DNA of 64,000 nt from Galdieria sulphuraria (lineage: Eukaryota; Rhodophyta; Bangiophyceae; Galdieriales; Galdieriaceae), in assembly GCF_000341285.1 (NCBI RefSeq), contig NW_005178467.1, forward strand, positions 124,001 through 188,000, given 5' to 3'. The stretch's first letter is position 1. Every line of letters starts with the position of its first letter. Both the position numbers and the translations under genes were made by a program. Shown piece after piece: positions 35,221-44,671 of this stretch. A model generated the notes under the pieces. That model saw nothing but the letters and a program-made list of their open reading frames with translations, ran no database searches and was not told where the DNA came from.

Positions 35221-36270
35221 TTAAGAAGCAGACTTGCAAAACGACTCCAAGTCACAAACATCTTCATAACTACCCATGAAAACGGGAGTTCTTTGATGTA
35301 TAGAGTGTGGTTGAATATCAAGAATATTTTCGGTTCCAGTAGATGCCTTTCCCCCAGCTTGCTCCATTAAGAAGGCCATAGGAGCTCCTTCATATAGCAA
35401 ACGAAGTTTCCCATTAGGATTCTTTTTATCTGCGGGATAGCAAAATATTCCTCCATACAGCAAAGTACGATGGACATCTGCTACCATGGAACCAATGTAT
35501 CTCAAAGAATAAGGAGATTTACCTTCAGAAGGAAACTTCAACGAATGAATATACTGAGTCACCGATTTGTCCCAATTTTTACAGTTTCCCTCATTCACGG
35601 AATATATTTTACCACGACGAGGAATTCTAATATTGGGATGAGTCAACACAAATTCTCCAAGAGACGGATCCAACGTAAAACCATGAACTCCATTACCGAA
35701 AGACAGTACGAGGTTGGTTGCACTTCCATACATTGCATATCCAGCAGCTACTATCTTTCTACCTGGTTGCATGATTTGTCTTGCTGCATCTTCTGTCGTT
35801 TGAATATTTTCAGCGTCTGGGAGGTGGAATATGCTAAAAATACTTCCGATGGTAACATTGGAGTCGATATTAGAAGAGCCATCGAGAGGATCAAAAGCGA
35901 TTCCATATTTTCCACGATTATGCTTTTCCACGACAATAGGCAGTTCCTCCTCTTCTGAGACCATCACTGCTACCTTTTGACTACTTTCAATATTAACTTT
36001 GAAAGTTTCGTTGGAGATAACATCCAGCTTTTGTTGCAAGTCCCCAGAGACGTTACCTCCTCCAGCCAAACCATAAAGTTTAGCAATACCTGCTTTTCTC
36101 ACACAAGAGTCTGTTACCTTACAAGCCAGTTGGACGGAAGTCAACAACAAGGTTAAATCTCCTTGTGACTCTGGGTGTTTGCGTTGTTCGTGTAGAACAA
36201 AGCGTGTGAGTGTTACAGAGTCTGTTTCCTCTAAACCTGTTGGTGGAGCAACTTTTGTATGTTGCGACAT
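35221..36270 (-). CDS. Fructose-1,6-bisphosphatase, cytosolic type
   Basis: Hydrolyses fructose 1,6-bisphosphate to fructose 6-phosphate in gluconeogenesis or sucrose/floridoside-directed carbon flow. Intronless, 349 residues from ATG 36270. The metal and phosphate site DPLDGSSNIDSNVTIGSIFS is intact, as are NEGNCKNWD, RYIGSMVADVHRTLLYGGIF and LLYEGAPMAFLMEQAGGKAS. There is no N-terminal transit peptide, and the loop that carries regulatory cysteines in plastid FBPases is not present, so the cytosolic isoform is indicated. The start codon lies 62 nt from that of the F-box gene on the other strand. Confidence 0.95.
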   Translation of the reverse strand: MSQHTKVAPPTGLEETDSVTLTRFVLHEQRKHPESQGDLTLLLTSVQLACKVTDSCVRKAGIAKLYGLAGGGNVSGDLQQKLDVISNETFKVNIESSQKVAVMVSEEEELPIVVEKHNRGKYGIAFDPLDGSSNIDSNVTIGSIFSIFHLPDAENIQTTEDAARQIMQPGRKIVAAGYAMYGSATNLVLSFGNGVHGFTLDPSLGEFVLTHPNIRIPRRGKIYSVNEGNCKNWDKSVTQYIHSLKFPSEGKSPYSLRYIGSMVADVHRTLLYGGIFCYPADKKNPNGKLRLLYEGAPMAFLMEQAGGKASTGTENILDIQPHSIHQRTPVFMGSYEDVCDLESFCKSAS

Positions 36271-36332
36271 AATCTCGCTGCTTCTTTTGCTTTGTGGTAG
36301 AAAATGTTTGGAAACCCAAAATCGATGGGTGG

Positions 36333-36853
36333 ATGAGGTGGTTCAAAGACGATACTAAGCCAAGTTGGTTGTCTCTTCCACAAGAAGAAGTCCACTATAC
36401 TTGTTATCCATCTCTCTTATCGCTTCCTTTAGACACTTTGCTTCGTATATGTTCCTATCTTCCTGGATATGAACTTGCCAAATTACAAATTGCCGTCTCC
36501 TCCAAAGCTTTTGTTCAAGCAACAAGGTACCTACCCAATCTTCACCTCTTTTTTATTTACTCTCGGAATAGTGATGCTCACTTATGGAGGAATGCTTTCT
36601 ATAGAGATTTTGGTAGAAAAATGCCCCCAGAAATCTATATTCATGAAGGTAAGTAGAGGTTGGTGTTAGGGATAGTTCTTGTAAAGGCACGCTCGATATA
36701 GGCCGAATAGACTGGAAATATGCTTATGCAACAAGGTTTGTGAAGAACAGGACAAACCAAAAAGTGCTGAGAGAAAATTTTATTCGAGAAGGAAACATTT
36801 GGCGCTTTCCTCGAACCTTGGAAGAGAAACAGCGGTTGGCTAGTAAAATTTAG
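36333..36853 (+). CDS. Small F-box protein
   Basis: F-box proteins bring substrates to SCF ubiquitin ligases by binding Skp1. The F-box is SLPLDTLLRICSYLPGYELA with the following helix KLQIAVSSKAFVQATRYLPN. A second short block, AHLWRNAFYRDFGRKMPPEI, is joined over an intron near 36650-36702 to a last exon (DWKYAYATRFVKNRTNQKVL, ending KQRLASKI). No WD40, LRR or Kelch domain follows, so the substrate-binding part is minimal. The first in-frame ATG is at 36333; the frame is open further 5' but only with a GTG. Confidence 0.75.
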
Positions 36854-36904
36854 TCACCCTGTATAGAGAATCGATAACGAGATACTTTGAAATGGCAACA
36901 ATTG

Positions 36905-38479
36905 TTACAGCATGTCGTCTAATTGGTTCAATAAGCCAACCATATCTGGTTGGGATAAGTCGTAGCCTGCACAGGAAGCCAATTTTCTTAAAGCAAACAG
37001 CTTAAAGCTGTTTTCCACCATAGGACAAGCAGCAATTTCTTTAGCGGCAGGTAAATAACCAACTTCACCCAAGTCTCTAATCAACACTCTTTGGGTGTAG
37101 TGATGTTCCTCACCAAAGCCTAAAGCACTTAATAAAGGTTGTAAATAGGAAATCTCGCCTGTGCATTGATAGAGTGCTTTATATGCTGCATATTTCACCA
37201 AGGGAATAGGATGTTCTGTGTATGACTTGATCAATGACAGATGCTCATTGGCATGTAAAAAGCCCAAGGCTTTCAAACACCATTCCAAAGGATATTCTAA
37301 ATACTCAGGTCCAACACCCAAGTTGGGAGTATGTGTCATTCTTCTTTGTCTCATTTCGTTACGTTTCCTTTGTTGAAATATATTCTCCAATTTCTCACGA
37401 ACGTCCTGCGAAAGATGTTCCAATTGAAACATTTGGTTGTGTGTACCATCTCTTGATAATATATCATCTTGTTGAAAGCTTTTCCACTCTTTTGTCAATA
37501 TATCCACAAGCACATTCACTACACAACTAGGGAAATATTGAGAACCCTGAATTCTAGCAATCGTTGCCAAAGCTTCTGCACAACGATACCTTAAAAAGGA
37601 ATCAGAGGTTTGGGATAATATATTGGACAATGGAACGATGGCCTTGACAGACCCAATGTTGCCTAAAGCAATTGCTGCCCTTCTTTTCAATGGATAACCT
37701 CCTAAAGCAGTTTGTTCTTGAGAAGTTTGTAAAACAAGTACTAGGGCTTCCTCTGCTTCTACAACTCTATTTTTGGATATCCACCAAAGTGCATAGTAAC
37801 GATAACCACTGTTCTCATGATATAGAATATTGTAAACTGCCTCTTCCACACTACGAGGACAGGCGTCTGTAGAAACTCCGACGGAATTTGCCATTGCTTC
37901 TTCCAACAGAGGAGTATCTGTAGTTATTTCACCAGCTATATAATCAGCCCAAGCTGAGTCTTCCACTGCAACGAAATTGTCATCTTGATCACTGTCCTGT
38001 GAAGATGGTCTGGTTTGTTTCCTGCGAACTGCATAAATGCCTTCCCAACCCAAAGAGTCATATATCTTTCGAAGTCTTGGTTCCTTCAATATGTCGTACG
38101 CCTCTTTTAAGGAATGGAAGGTTGGCTTACTATCTACTTGTACTTCCCCTTTCCTATGGACATCTGGATGCGCAGTCTTTGAGAGTTCTACATATGCCTT
38201 TCGAATATCGTCTGCAGAAGCCGTAGAATCCACTCCCAACACAGAATATGGGTCTTTGTTTTCTTCTTGTGTCTGACTGACCATAACAAGGGGAACTTTG
38301 AGGCGAAAATAGGGTTCTGTTACAAAAGACCTCTTTGAACAACAACATTGACGACGAGGAATCACTTGTGCCCATCGACTAGGAGGAGTATTCTTACGTA
38401 ACTTTATAACAGGTATTTCATAGTTGCTCTTTTTCATACACAGCTTTCCAAAGATCAGGAAACTCAATGGGCTGTTCAT
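36905..38479 (-). CDS. J-domain protein with bilin-lyase-like HEAT repeats, probably plastid
   Basis: A single exon of 524 residues. About 65 N-terminal residues are rich in Ser, Arg and Lys and poor in acid, as in a plastid transit peptide. A J domain follows (KDPYSVLGVDSTASADDIRK, AHPDVHRKG with the HPD motif, LKEAYDILKEPRLRKIYDSL). From about residue 200 there are HEAT repeats of the PBS-lyase type (VEEAVYNILYHENSGYRYYA, LKRRAAIALGNIGSVKAIVP, LRYRCAEALATIARI), as in CpcE/CpcF/NblB proteins that attach or remove phycobilins. Further HEAT-like helices reach the C-terminus (VKYAAYKALYQCTGEISYLQ). The fusion suggests a chaperone-coupled step in phycobilisome assembly or turnover; that function is inference. 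Confidence 0.8.
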   Translation of the reverse strand: MNSPLSFLIFGKLCMKKSNYEIPVIKLRKNTPPSRWAQVIPRRQCCCSKRSFVTEPYFRLKVPLVMVSQTQEENKDPYSVLGVDSTASADDIRKAYVELSKTAHPDVHRKGEVQVDSKPTFHSLKEAYDILKEPRLRKIYDSLGWEGIYAVRRKQTRPSSQDSDQDDNFVAVEDSAWADYIAGEITTDTPLLEEAMANSVGVSTDACPRSVEEAVYNILYHENSGYRYYALWWISKNRVVEAEEALVLVLQTSQEQTALGGYPLKRRAAIALGNIGSVKAIVPLSNILSQTSDSFLRYRCAEALATIARIQGSQYFPSCVVNVLVDILTKEWKSFQQDDILSRDGTHNQMFQLEHLSQDVREKLENIFQQRKRNEMRQRRMTHTPNLGVGPEYLEYPLEWCLKALGFLHANEHLSLIKSYTEHPIPLVKYAAYKALYQCTGEISYLQPLLSALGFGEEHHYTQRVLIRDLGEVGYLPAAKEIAACPMVENSFKLFALRKLASCAGYDLSQPDMVGLLNQLDDML

Positions 38480-38683
38480 TTCTCTTTCCTGATCTTCAAT
38501 AGTATCTCATTATTCAATCTCCTTTACTATTCTATCTTCATGAAACTCAATCATTCCCATCCATTTCACGTTTATATGTTATGGCAATTTTTTAAGTAAA
38601 TCAACATACCTATTTATATTCTTTTCCACACTTCAACTCATCTCGTTCTTCCCTCTTTTAGAGAAATATTTGGGAGGGGGAAA

Positions 38684-40113
38684 ATGACGATGAGTGGTCA
38701 AAGTCATGAAAACGACTCTGCAAAAGTTATCTTCCTTTGTTGTCCTTCTTTACCCAAGTTTATGGGTGCTTTACATCCTGCAGGTGCTTTATATGCTCAA
38801 CCAGTCAATTTGAAACAAGCCATTGACCAACATCAGGCGTTTCGTGCTTTGTTGAAAAGACAAGGAATAAAGACTCTGGAAGTATCCGAAGTGCTTGCCC
38901 ACGATACAGGTAACTATCTTATCCCCTAAACACTTGTGAACTTATCTTTGTTCCCCTCCTTAAAGAAACCAGTGTGAACGCGCGCATGGATTTGGAAGAA
39001 TTAGCAGCCAAGTCACTCATCTATCGAGCGGAACCCGAGTGTTTGGAAAGGTTTAAAGCGTTGGGCGGTGAATATTACATAAGTGAAGAGTACAAGCGCT
39101 TAGTTTTGGAAGCCATGTCTTCGGACCAATTGACAGATATCGTGAAAACTTTTCCAACGGTGACTATCACCCACTCCACTAGAGACACCGGTGTATCTGC
39201 TTCCTATTCGTTTCAACCACTTACCAATTTGGTATTCACCAGAGACCAACAAGTGACAACTAGAAAAGGTATCGTATTAGGAAGACCCAGTAGCGTTCAA
39301 CGCGAACACGAGGTCAACGTGATGGAGTTTTGTTTCAGAAAAATGGGGTTTCCAACCATCGACCGCATACCTGCACCTGCACATTTAGAAGGCGGGGACT
39401 TTTTTCCAGCTGGAGATGACCTTTGTTTTATTGGTGTAGGATTGAGAACCGATATGAATGCTGTTGAATATATGTTGAAAAAAGATTTGTTTGGTACACG
39501 ACGAGTAGCGGTGGTGCGCGATGATTATGATAGAAACCAAGATAGAATGCATTTGGATTGCGTATTCAATATACTAAGTCCAGACTGTGTGTTGTTGTAT
39601 GAAGATATGGTTGGAAAGAATAACCCCATTTTGAGACAAGTCGATGAGTATGTGAAGAAGGAAAATGGACAATATGCACTTGTAAGTATAAAGGCTCGAA
39701 AAGAGAGTTTCACAAGCTGATGAGAGTCCTGTTATCAATCATAGGAAAGAAGCAATATTGAATTTTCAGAATATTTGAGAGGTGAAGGCCTTTCTATCAT
39801 TTTTATACCTGCCAAAGAACAACTACAGTATGGATGTAATGTATTGAATTTGGGAAATAAGAATATAGTTGCCGTTCATCCTACAACTGCACGTAGAATT
39901 GCAAAGGCTCCTTGTTTCGATGGTAATGTGGAATTTATAAACATGTCTGCTATCACAGCCATGTATGGTGCAGCACACTGTGCATCTCAAGTAGTGTATC
40001 GCGATGTAACTGGTTCGTGTGAAAAATGGGATGGCTTCCATAATGAACTTGATTCTTCTCCTCGAAGACAAGTACCTACTGCATGGGGTGATTACATAGG
40101 AAACAATGCCTAG
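38684..40113 (+). CDS. Arginine-deiminase-like amidinohydrolase
   Basis: Probably converts arginine to citrulline and ammonia. Three exons from ATG 38684, with introns at about 38912-38967 and 39681-39744. Family motifs: FTRDQQ near VFTRDQQVTTRKGIVLG, HLEGGDFFPAGDDLCFIGVG (catalytic Glu/Asp region), DRMHLDCVFNILSPD (catalytic His), and the C-terminal nucleophile loop LQYGCNVLNLGNKNIVAVHP with the catalytic Cys. About 440 residues, close to bacterial ArcA and to deiminases of protists and green algae. There is no signal or transit peptide. Substrate (arginine, agmatine or another guanidine) cannot be fixed from sequence alone. Confidence 0.85.
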
Positions 40114-40403
40114 AAATAGATTGGAACTGGAAGAGAAGCACTAGCATGGATAGAATTGTGAAAATATTTTTGTGTGAATCTATATTCTCCTGACTTTGGA
40201 ATTTCAAGGACCCAAAACCAATCTAAACTATGCAGCAGTAAAAGAACAAACAGACCACGTACTACTTTATAGACACAAAAAAGAATTCTTAAAACCAAAT
40301 TAAGTGTCAGTTGAAAAAGAATATACGGACTCCTAAAAGATGGAGTATACTATCTAAGGCAATTCTGTCCTTCTCCAGAAAAAAAAGTGACTGGCAAAAC
40401 TTA
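40114..40403. other. Convergent 3' region
   Basis: No gene seen. Holds the 3' ends of the deiminase and CLASP genes. Confidence 0.4.
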
Positions 40404-43400
40404 CTAGGCAACAGTCAAATTAAGCTTTCTGCACCATTCAAGAAAAGGTAGACTTTCCTGTTTATCTCTCAGTCTGTCCTTAGTTTCCTGTACACATTTG
40501 TGTGCAGCCTGTTTTATCTCAAGGCAAGTTTCGCGTTGAAGAGCATTCAAGATAGCAGGTTTGAGACGCTCAATTTGTTCTTGTTGAGATGCAGTTATCG
40601 ACTCCCATGGTTGTTCAAGAACTTTTAGAGCATGTTCAATTCCTTGAAACAACATTTTCATTTCAAACGCTTTGCTCGGACCTTGCAAGAAGGAATCAAA
40701 TCTGCTCAGATTGCTAGAAGGATCATCCACTTGCCAACAAAACAAGTCCAAAGCTTCCAAACAATCCGCTGGAGCACTTCTTTTCCACAAGTCGCGAAAG
40801 TTCATTTGCCAAAGGAACTCCATATCCAACAGATAATTGGTCTCATTAGACGAAATCTTTTCTCTCGAAAATAATAAAAACATGATCAGGAGATCATATA
40901 TTTCAGATACTCCTAAAATATTTTCTTCAATTTGGAGTTGTTCTCTTATTTCCGTCAAAGTCATTGAGCACTCCTTTTCATCCTCTCTGTTTATCGTACT
41001 TAATCTATGAGCAATGTTCTTAATAAAGAGTTGACTACTAAGGAGATTGGGAAGGTTGACAGGGTCAACAGCCTGTGAAATCATGTCAATTTCAGTTGCC
41101 TGATCCATGCAACTAGTCGAGTTCACCTTGTCAGTTTCGCCATTTTGTGTTTCATTTTCATTAACGTGTACTTGTTCTTCTTCCGTCAGATTCGATGAAC
41201 TGGTAGTCAAGTGGGTATTCAATGCCTCTCCATTGGTATCAATATCAGAAACTTGGGTAGTTTGCAGACTTTCCAAGTCATTCGAGGCAGAGATAACCTC
41301 GTTGTGTTGTTCCAATGCTCTGTTGCTTTCTATTGCCTCCGACTCCTCCTTCCCTTCATTATCATTGTGCTCTTTGTTTCGCATCCATTTTTCTTTTAGA
41401 GCTTCAAACTGGGAGTGAAAAGTATCTTCCAATGGAATTGCTGGCTTCATACTTTTGGACGTTTTCGCTGTAAGGTTTGTTGTACCTTGATCATTTTCGG
41501 TTTTCATAACTTCTTCATTTTTTGTCTTTGGCCAGTCAGAAGTGTCTGAATTCATTTCACAACTTTCTTTACGTGGCGGAAAACTGCCATAAAGATTTTG
41601 GTTTTGCGGTTCATCCTTTTGTTTATCATAATGATTATTTGCAAAATTTGGAGTCTCCAAATCTAACTTCTCTTGCGCTGTATTTACTGAACTCGCAATC
41701 AAACCTAGCCTCTGTAACAAATGAAGATGCTTGCCTTCATCTCTTTCAATGGCCACTTGTTCCAGTAAGACAGTTGGCACTTCTTCCAATTCCATGAAAA
41801 CATCACAAGCTGCTCTGCGCAACTCGGCTGATTTACCTCCAGCATGGGGACCAACATCTTTCACTAACAATTCTATTATCGATGCAACATCAGAGTTTTC
41901 AGCAGCATTCTCTCGAAAATAACTATTCAGCTGCTTCCGATTTTTCTGTATAGCTGCTTTTATATATATTAAAGCTTGTAAAATAACTTTCACCGATAGG
42001 TCGCGATTGTAACACTGTCGTAAGCAAGATTGGCTTATCAACTCCAACAACAATGGAAAGAATGGAATAGCAAGTTCCATTTCTTCCAACACTGTTGTCG
42101 CAGTGCTTGCTATGAAACCATTGGAATCCCCAGATTTCTCAAATATCTTTTGTAATAAAACAGAATTTTCACGAAGAGTTTGTTCCAAGGAACAATAGCC
42201 CTTTTCAAGTTTACGATTATGCTGTCGAAGTTCTTGAAATGAAAATATTTGGAAAAGTTTTGTCAGCGCCTTCATCGCGGGAACCAACAACTTTTCGTTT
42301 TCGTCTTGAAGATACTTGGCAATAATATTAACGACTAGCGGAACGAAATGCAGGATATCGACTGTTCCTTCATCATCCTCATCTTTCTTGATCCAACAAG
42401 AATCATTTTGATTGTTCGTGACAATGTTAACCTTTTCTTTCTCCATATCCTTTGTCGCAGTATCTAGAAAACTCTCGATTGCTTGGATAATTTGGACCTT
42501 GGTATTTACGTCGATCAAAGTATGTAACTTGTCTAAGACTTCAGTTAAAGCGTGTTCCGATATTTGTTGCTCTGAGAGCAACAATATTGGAGGCTCAGTA
42601 ACCTCTCGTTCCTTTGGAATTTCTATAATGTCCTCTTTCACATCCGAAACTTCTTCATTCTCGTCTATCTTAGGCTCTTCTATGGTTTCAGCATTCTCTT
42701 CTTTCTGCTGCTGCTCTTTTTCCTGTTTGCGTCGAAGTGAAAGTTTCTGTGGAATGTTATCCGACTCCTTTCGTCTGTCGTTTGAAATTCTTTTTGCAGA
42801 TGAAGAAACTGTATGAACTGTGGTTCGTGATGCTCTTGTATTAGTTTTGTCCACTATTCTACTGTTAGTCTTGGTCTTACCAGGCTCCGACATTCTCTCT
42901 TTTGCACCTGTACCAGAGTTAGATGTGTGTCGCACTGAAGCCTTTGAAGCTGTTGTGTTTGTAGGTTGACTACGTTCAATTTTTCCTTTTCTCCCACTAC
43001 TTCCTTCTCGCTCATCTACATTCTTGACAGGAGTGGTTTTCCTTGTGGCTGTTTTCCTAGCTCCAGCAGTATTAACTGCTCCCTGTGATTGATCATTTGC
43101 TTTCCCCTGCTTCTGTAAAGTGCTGCAACCAAATGCAAGCGAAGGAGCTTCTGCAGGTCGTGCCTCTTGCACTGATCTCCAGTCTACCGTATCCACTTTG
43201 TGAACCCACTCTTGCACTTGTTCGGGCATTATTTTTGCCAACAACCAAAAGTTCTTTCGGTAAGTTGTCTTTATCGTAGAGGAACTGTCCTTCAAACCTA
43301 TCGCAATAATCTTCTCAATCTCTTCCAAATGTGGTTGAACATCGGTAACTTTTTGATAGATGAGAATGTTTCCGACAAACTCTGCTGCTAAGTTGCGAGA

Positions 43401-44066
43401 CATTGGTAAAGTCATGGGTTGATTTGTAAAGAGACTCAGCACTGCTTTCACCAATCTTCTATGTTGAACATATTGAATAAAAGTCCTCAAAGCCTTGACA
43501 GCAACTTCTGAAACGCCGGAGACGTTACTATTGGAAGCTTTCCATAGAGATCCAACCAAGTGTTCTGCCAAAGGCTCCGCAAGTTCATCCTTTATAAGCG
43601 TTGCTAGAGTGACCATTGTTTCGCAGGCTTCTCTTGCCACAATAGCCACTTTGTCGTCAGTAACAGCAAAGTTTATTGCACTTCTCAATATCTTTGCGTT
43701 ATTTAAGAAGGCACTCCATAACTGTTCTCCGTCAAGATTATCCTTTGCATCTTCTTCGAGAGTTTCTTCCGAATTCTGTTCATTGTTGGTTGGCGACCGT
43801 TGTCTCCACGAATGATTTTGCTGATGCAACTGCACAAGCAGGTAAACCAGGTCACACAGCTTTCGTAGAGCTTGTACTCTTGACTCTGTGTCCTTTTGCA
43901 CTGCCATCTCTTGAGCCAACTTTTCCAAGAAGTGAACCATTTCATTTTGACTCTTTGGAAGATTCGCTATATTGTAGTTCGGTTGAGGTGTTACTGTATT
44001 AATTTTCTTAGTTCTGTTTCTAAATTTGTCCAAGTTTCTTAAAGCTGTTCCACCGTTAGCTGCCAT
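40404..44066 (-). CDS. CLASP-type microtubule-associated TOG protein
   Basis: CLASP proteins rescue and stabilise microtubule plus ends. Intronless, 1,220 residues from ATG 44066. The first TOG domain of CLASP_N type (residues about 40-310) has ESRVQALRKLCDLVYLLVQL, ARILRSAIN-like helices, AIVAREACETMVTLATLIKD, EVAVKALRTFIQYVQ and TIKTTYRKNFWLLAKIMPEQ. A basic Ser/Thr/Arg/Lys linker follows (residues about 320-470), the usual tubulin-lattice-binding region. A second helical-repeat TOG-like array occupies about residues 510-800, then an acidic disordered stretch and a C-terminal helical domain (DLWKRSAPADCLEALDLFCW, KPAILNALQRETCLEIKQAA) suited to partner binding. Length and order fit the family. 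Confidence 0.88.
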   Translation of the reverse strand: MAANGGTALRNLDKFRNRTKKINTVTPQPNYNIANLPKSQNEMVHFLEKLAQEMAVQKDTESRVQALRKLCDLVYLLVQLHQQNHSWRQRSPTNNEQNSEETLEEDAKDNLDGEQLWSAFLNNAKILRSAINFAVTDDKVAIVAREACETMVTLATLIKDELAEPLAEHLVGSLWKASNSNVSGVSEVAVKALRTFIQYVQHRRLVKAVLSLFTNQPMTLPMSRNLAAEFVGNILIYQKVTDVQPHLEEIEKIIAIGLKDSSSTIKTTYRKNFWLLAKIMPEQVQEWVHKVDTVDWRSVQEARPAEAPSLAFGCSTLQKQGKANDQSQGAVNTAGARKTATRKTTPVKNVDEREGSSGRKGKIERSQPTNTTASKASVRHTSNSGTGAKERMSEPGKTKTNSRIVDKTNTRASRTTVHTVSSSAKRISNDRRKESDNIPQKLSLRRKQEKEQQQKEENAETIEEPKIDENEEVSDVKEDIIEIPKEREVTEPPILLLSEQQISEHALTEVLDKLHTLIDVNTKVQIIQAIESFLDTATKDMEKEKVNIVTNNQNDSCWIKKDEDDEGTVDILHFVPLVVNIIAKYLQDENEKLLVPAMKALTKLFQIFSFQELRQHNRKLEKGYCSLEQTLRENSVLLQKIFEKSGDSNGFIASTATTVLEEMELAIPFFPLLLELISQSCLRQCYNRDLSVKVILQALIYIKAAIQKNRKQLNSYFRENAAENSDVASIIELLVKDVGPHAGGKSAELRRAACDVFMELEEVPTVLLEQVAIERDEGKHLHLLQRLGLIASSVNTAQEKLDLETPNFANNHYDKQKDEPQNQNLYGSFPPRKESCEMNSDTSDWPKTKNEEVMKTENDQGTTNLTAKTSKSMKPAIPLEDTFHSQFEALKEKWMRNKEHNDNEGKEESEAIESNRALEQHNEVISASNDLESLQTTQVSDIDTNGEALNTHLTTSSSNLTEEEQVHVNENETQNGETDKVNSTSCMDQATEIDMISQAVDPVNLPNLLSSQLFIKNIAHRLSTINREDEKECSMTLTEIREQLQIEENILGVSEIYDLLIMFLLFSREKISSNETNYLLDMEFLWQMNFRDLWKRSAPADCLEALDLFCWQVDDPSSNLSRFDSFLQGPSKAFEMKMLFQGIEHALKVLEQPWESITASQQEQIERLKPAILNALQRETCLEIKQAAHKCVQETKDRLRDKQESLPFLEWCRKLNLTVA

Positions 44067-44671
44067 TTTCTTTCAGCTTGTAACGATGCCTAGAGTATTT
44101 CCGAAAATACTAGAGTACGAAAATTTTACAAAACGACAGTCTGCAAAAAGCGCGCAGATTTGAAAAGTATTTAGTTTCAGAGCTCTCATGTCCCTTATCG
44201 GTACACAACGTGGCTAATTGTCTTCCCCACCTCAAAGAAAGGATCTTCCATGCTGTCCATTTCGTCAAGCCAAGAAGTAGTTACCCAAAATAGCAATTTG
44301 AAAATCCGATGGGAATCATAGACAACTCACCATCGATCCATGATCAAGTTCCTTTTCCACGTGGCTGAGTTTGGCATTTTTCTTTCCAAACATAAGAGTA
44401 TTGTGAATTCCGAAGAACAACTTATTAGTTTAATCTATTTAGTGGCTTGTTTCTTGAGACAACTGTATTGTGGACTTTTCGTTCTCTAAAGTGTCTTTAA
44501 ACAACTCTTGCAAAACTCTAGTGACCAGTTGAAGTATATATTTATATATTCACTTCTATTTGGACAATACCTTCTTATCTCCTACGAACAATACAGCAAA
44601 ATTGTTGAAAACTGTAGATATTATAAAAGAGTTATTGTACAAAGATTCTACAGTACTGAAGACTGCTTAGA
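44067..44671. other. Divergent intergenic region, CLASP / kinase
   Basis: About 600 bp with no gene. Contains a small perfect hairpin, AGTATTT-CCGA-AAATACT, at 44094-44111, 28 nt 5' of the CLASP start codon, and an AT-rich stretch near the kinase start. Confidence 0.45.
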
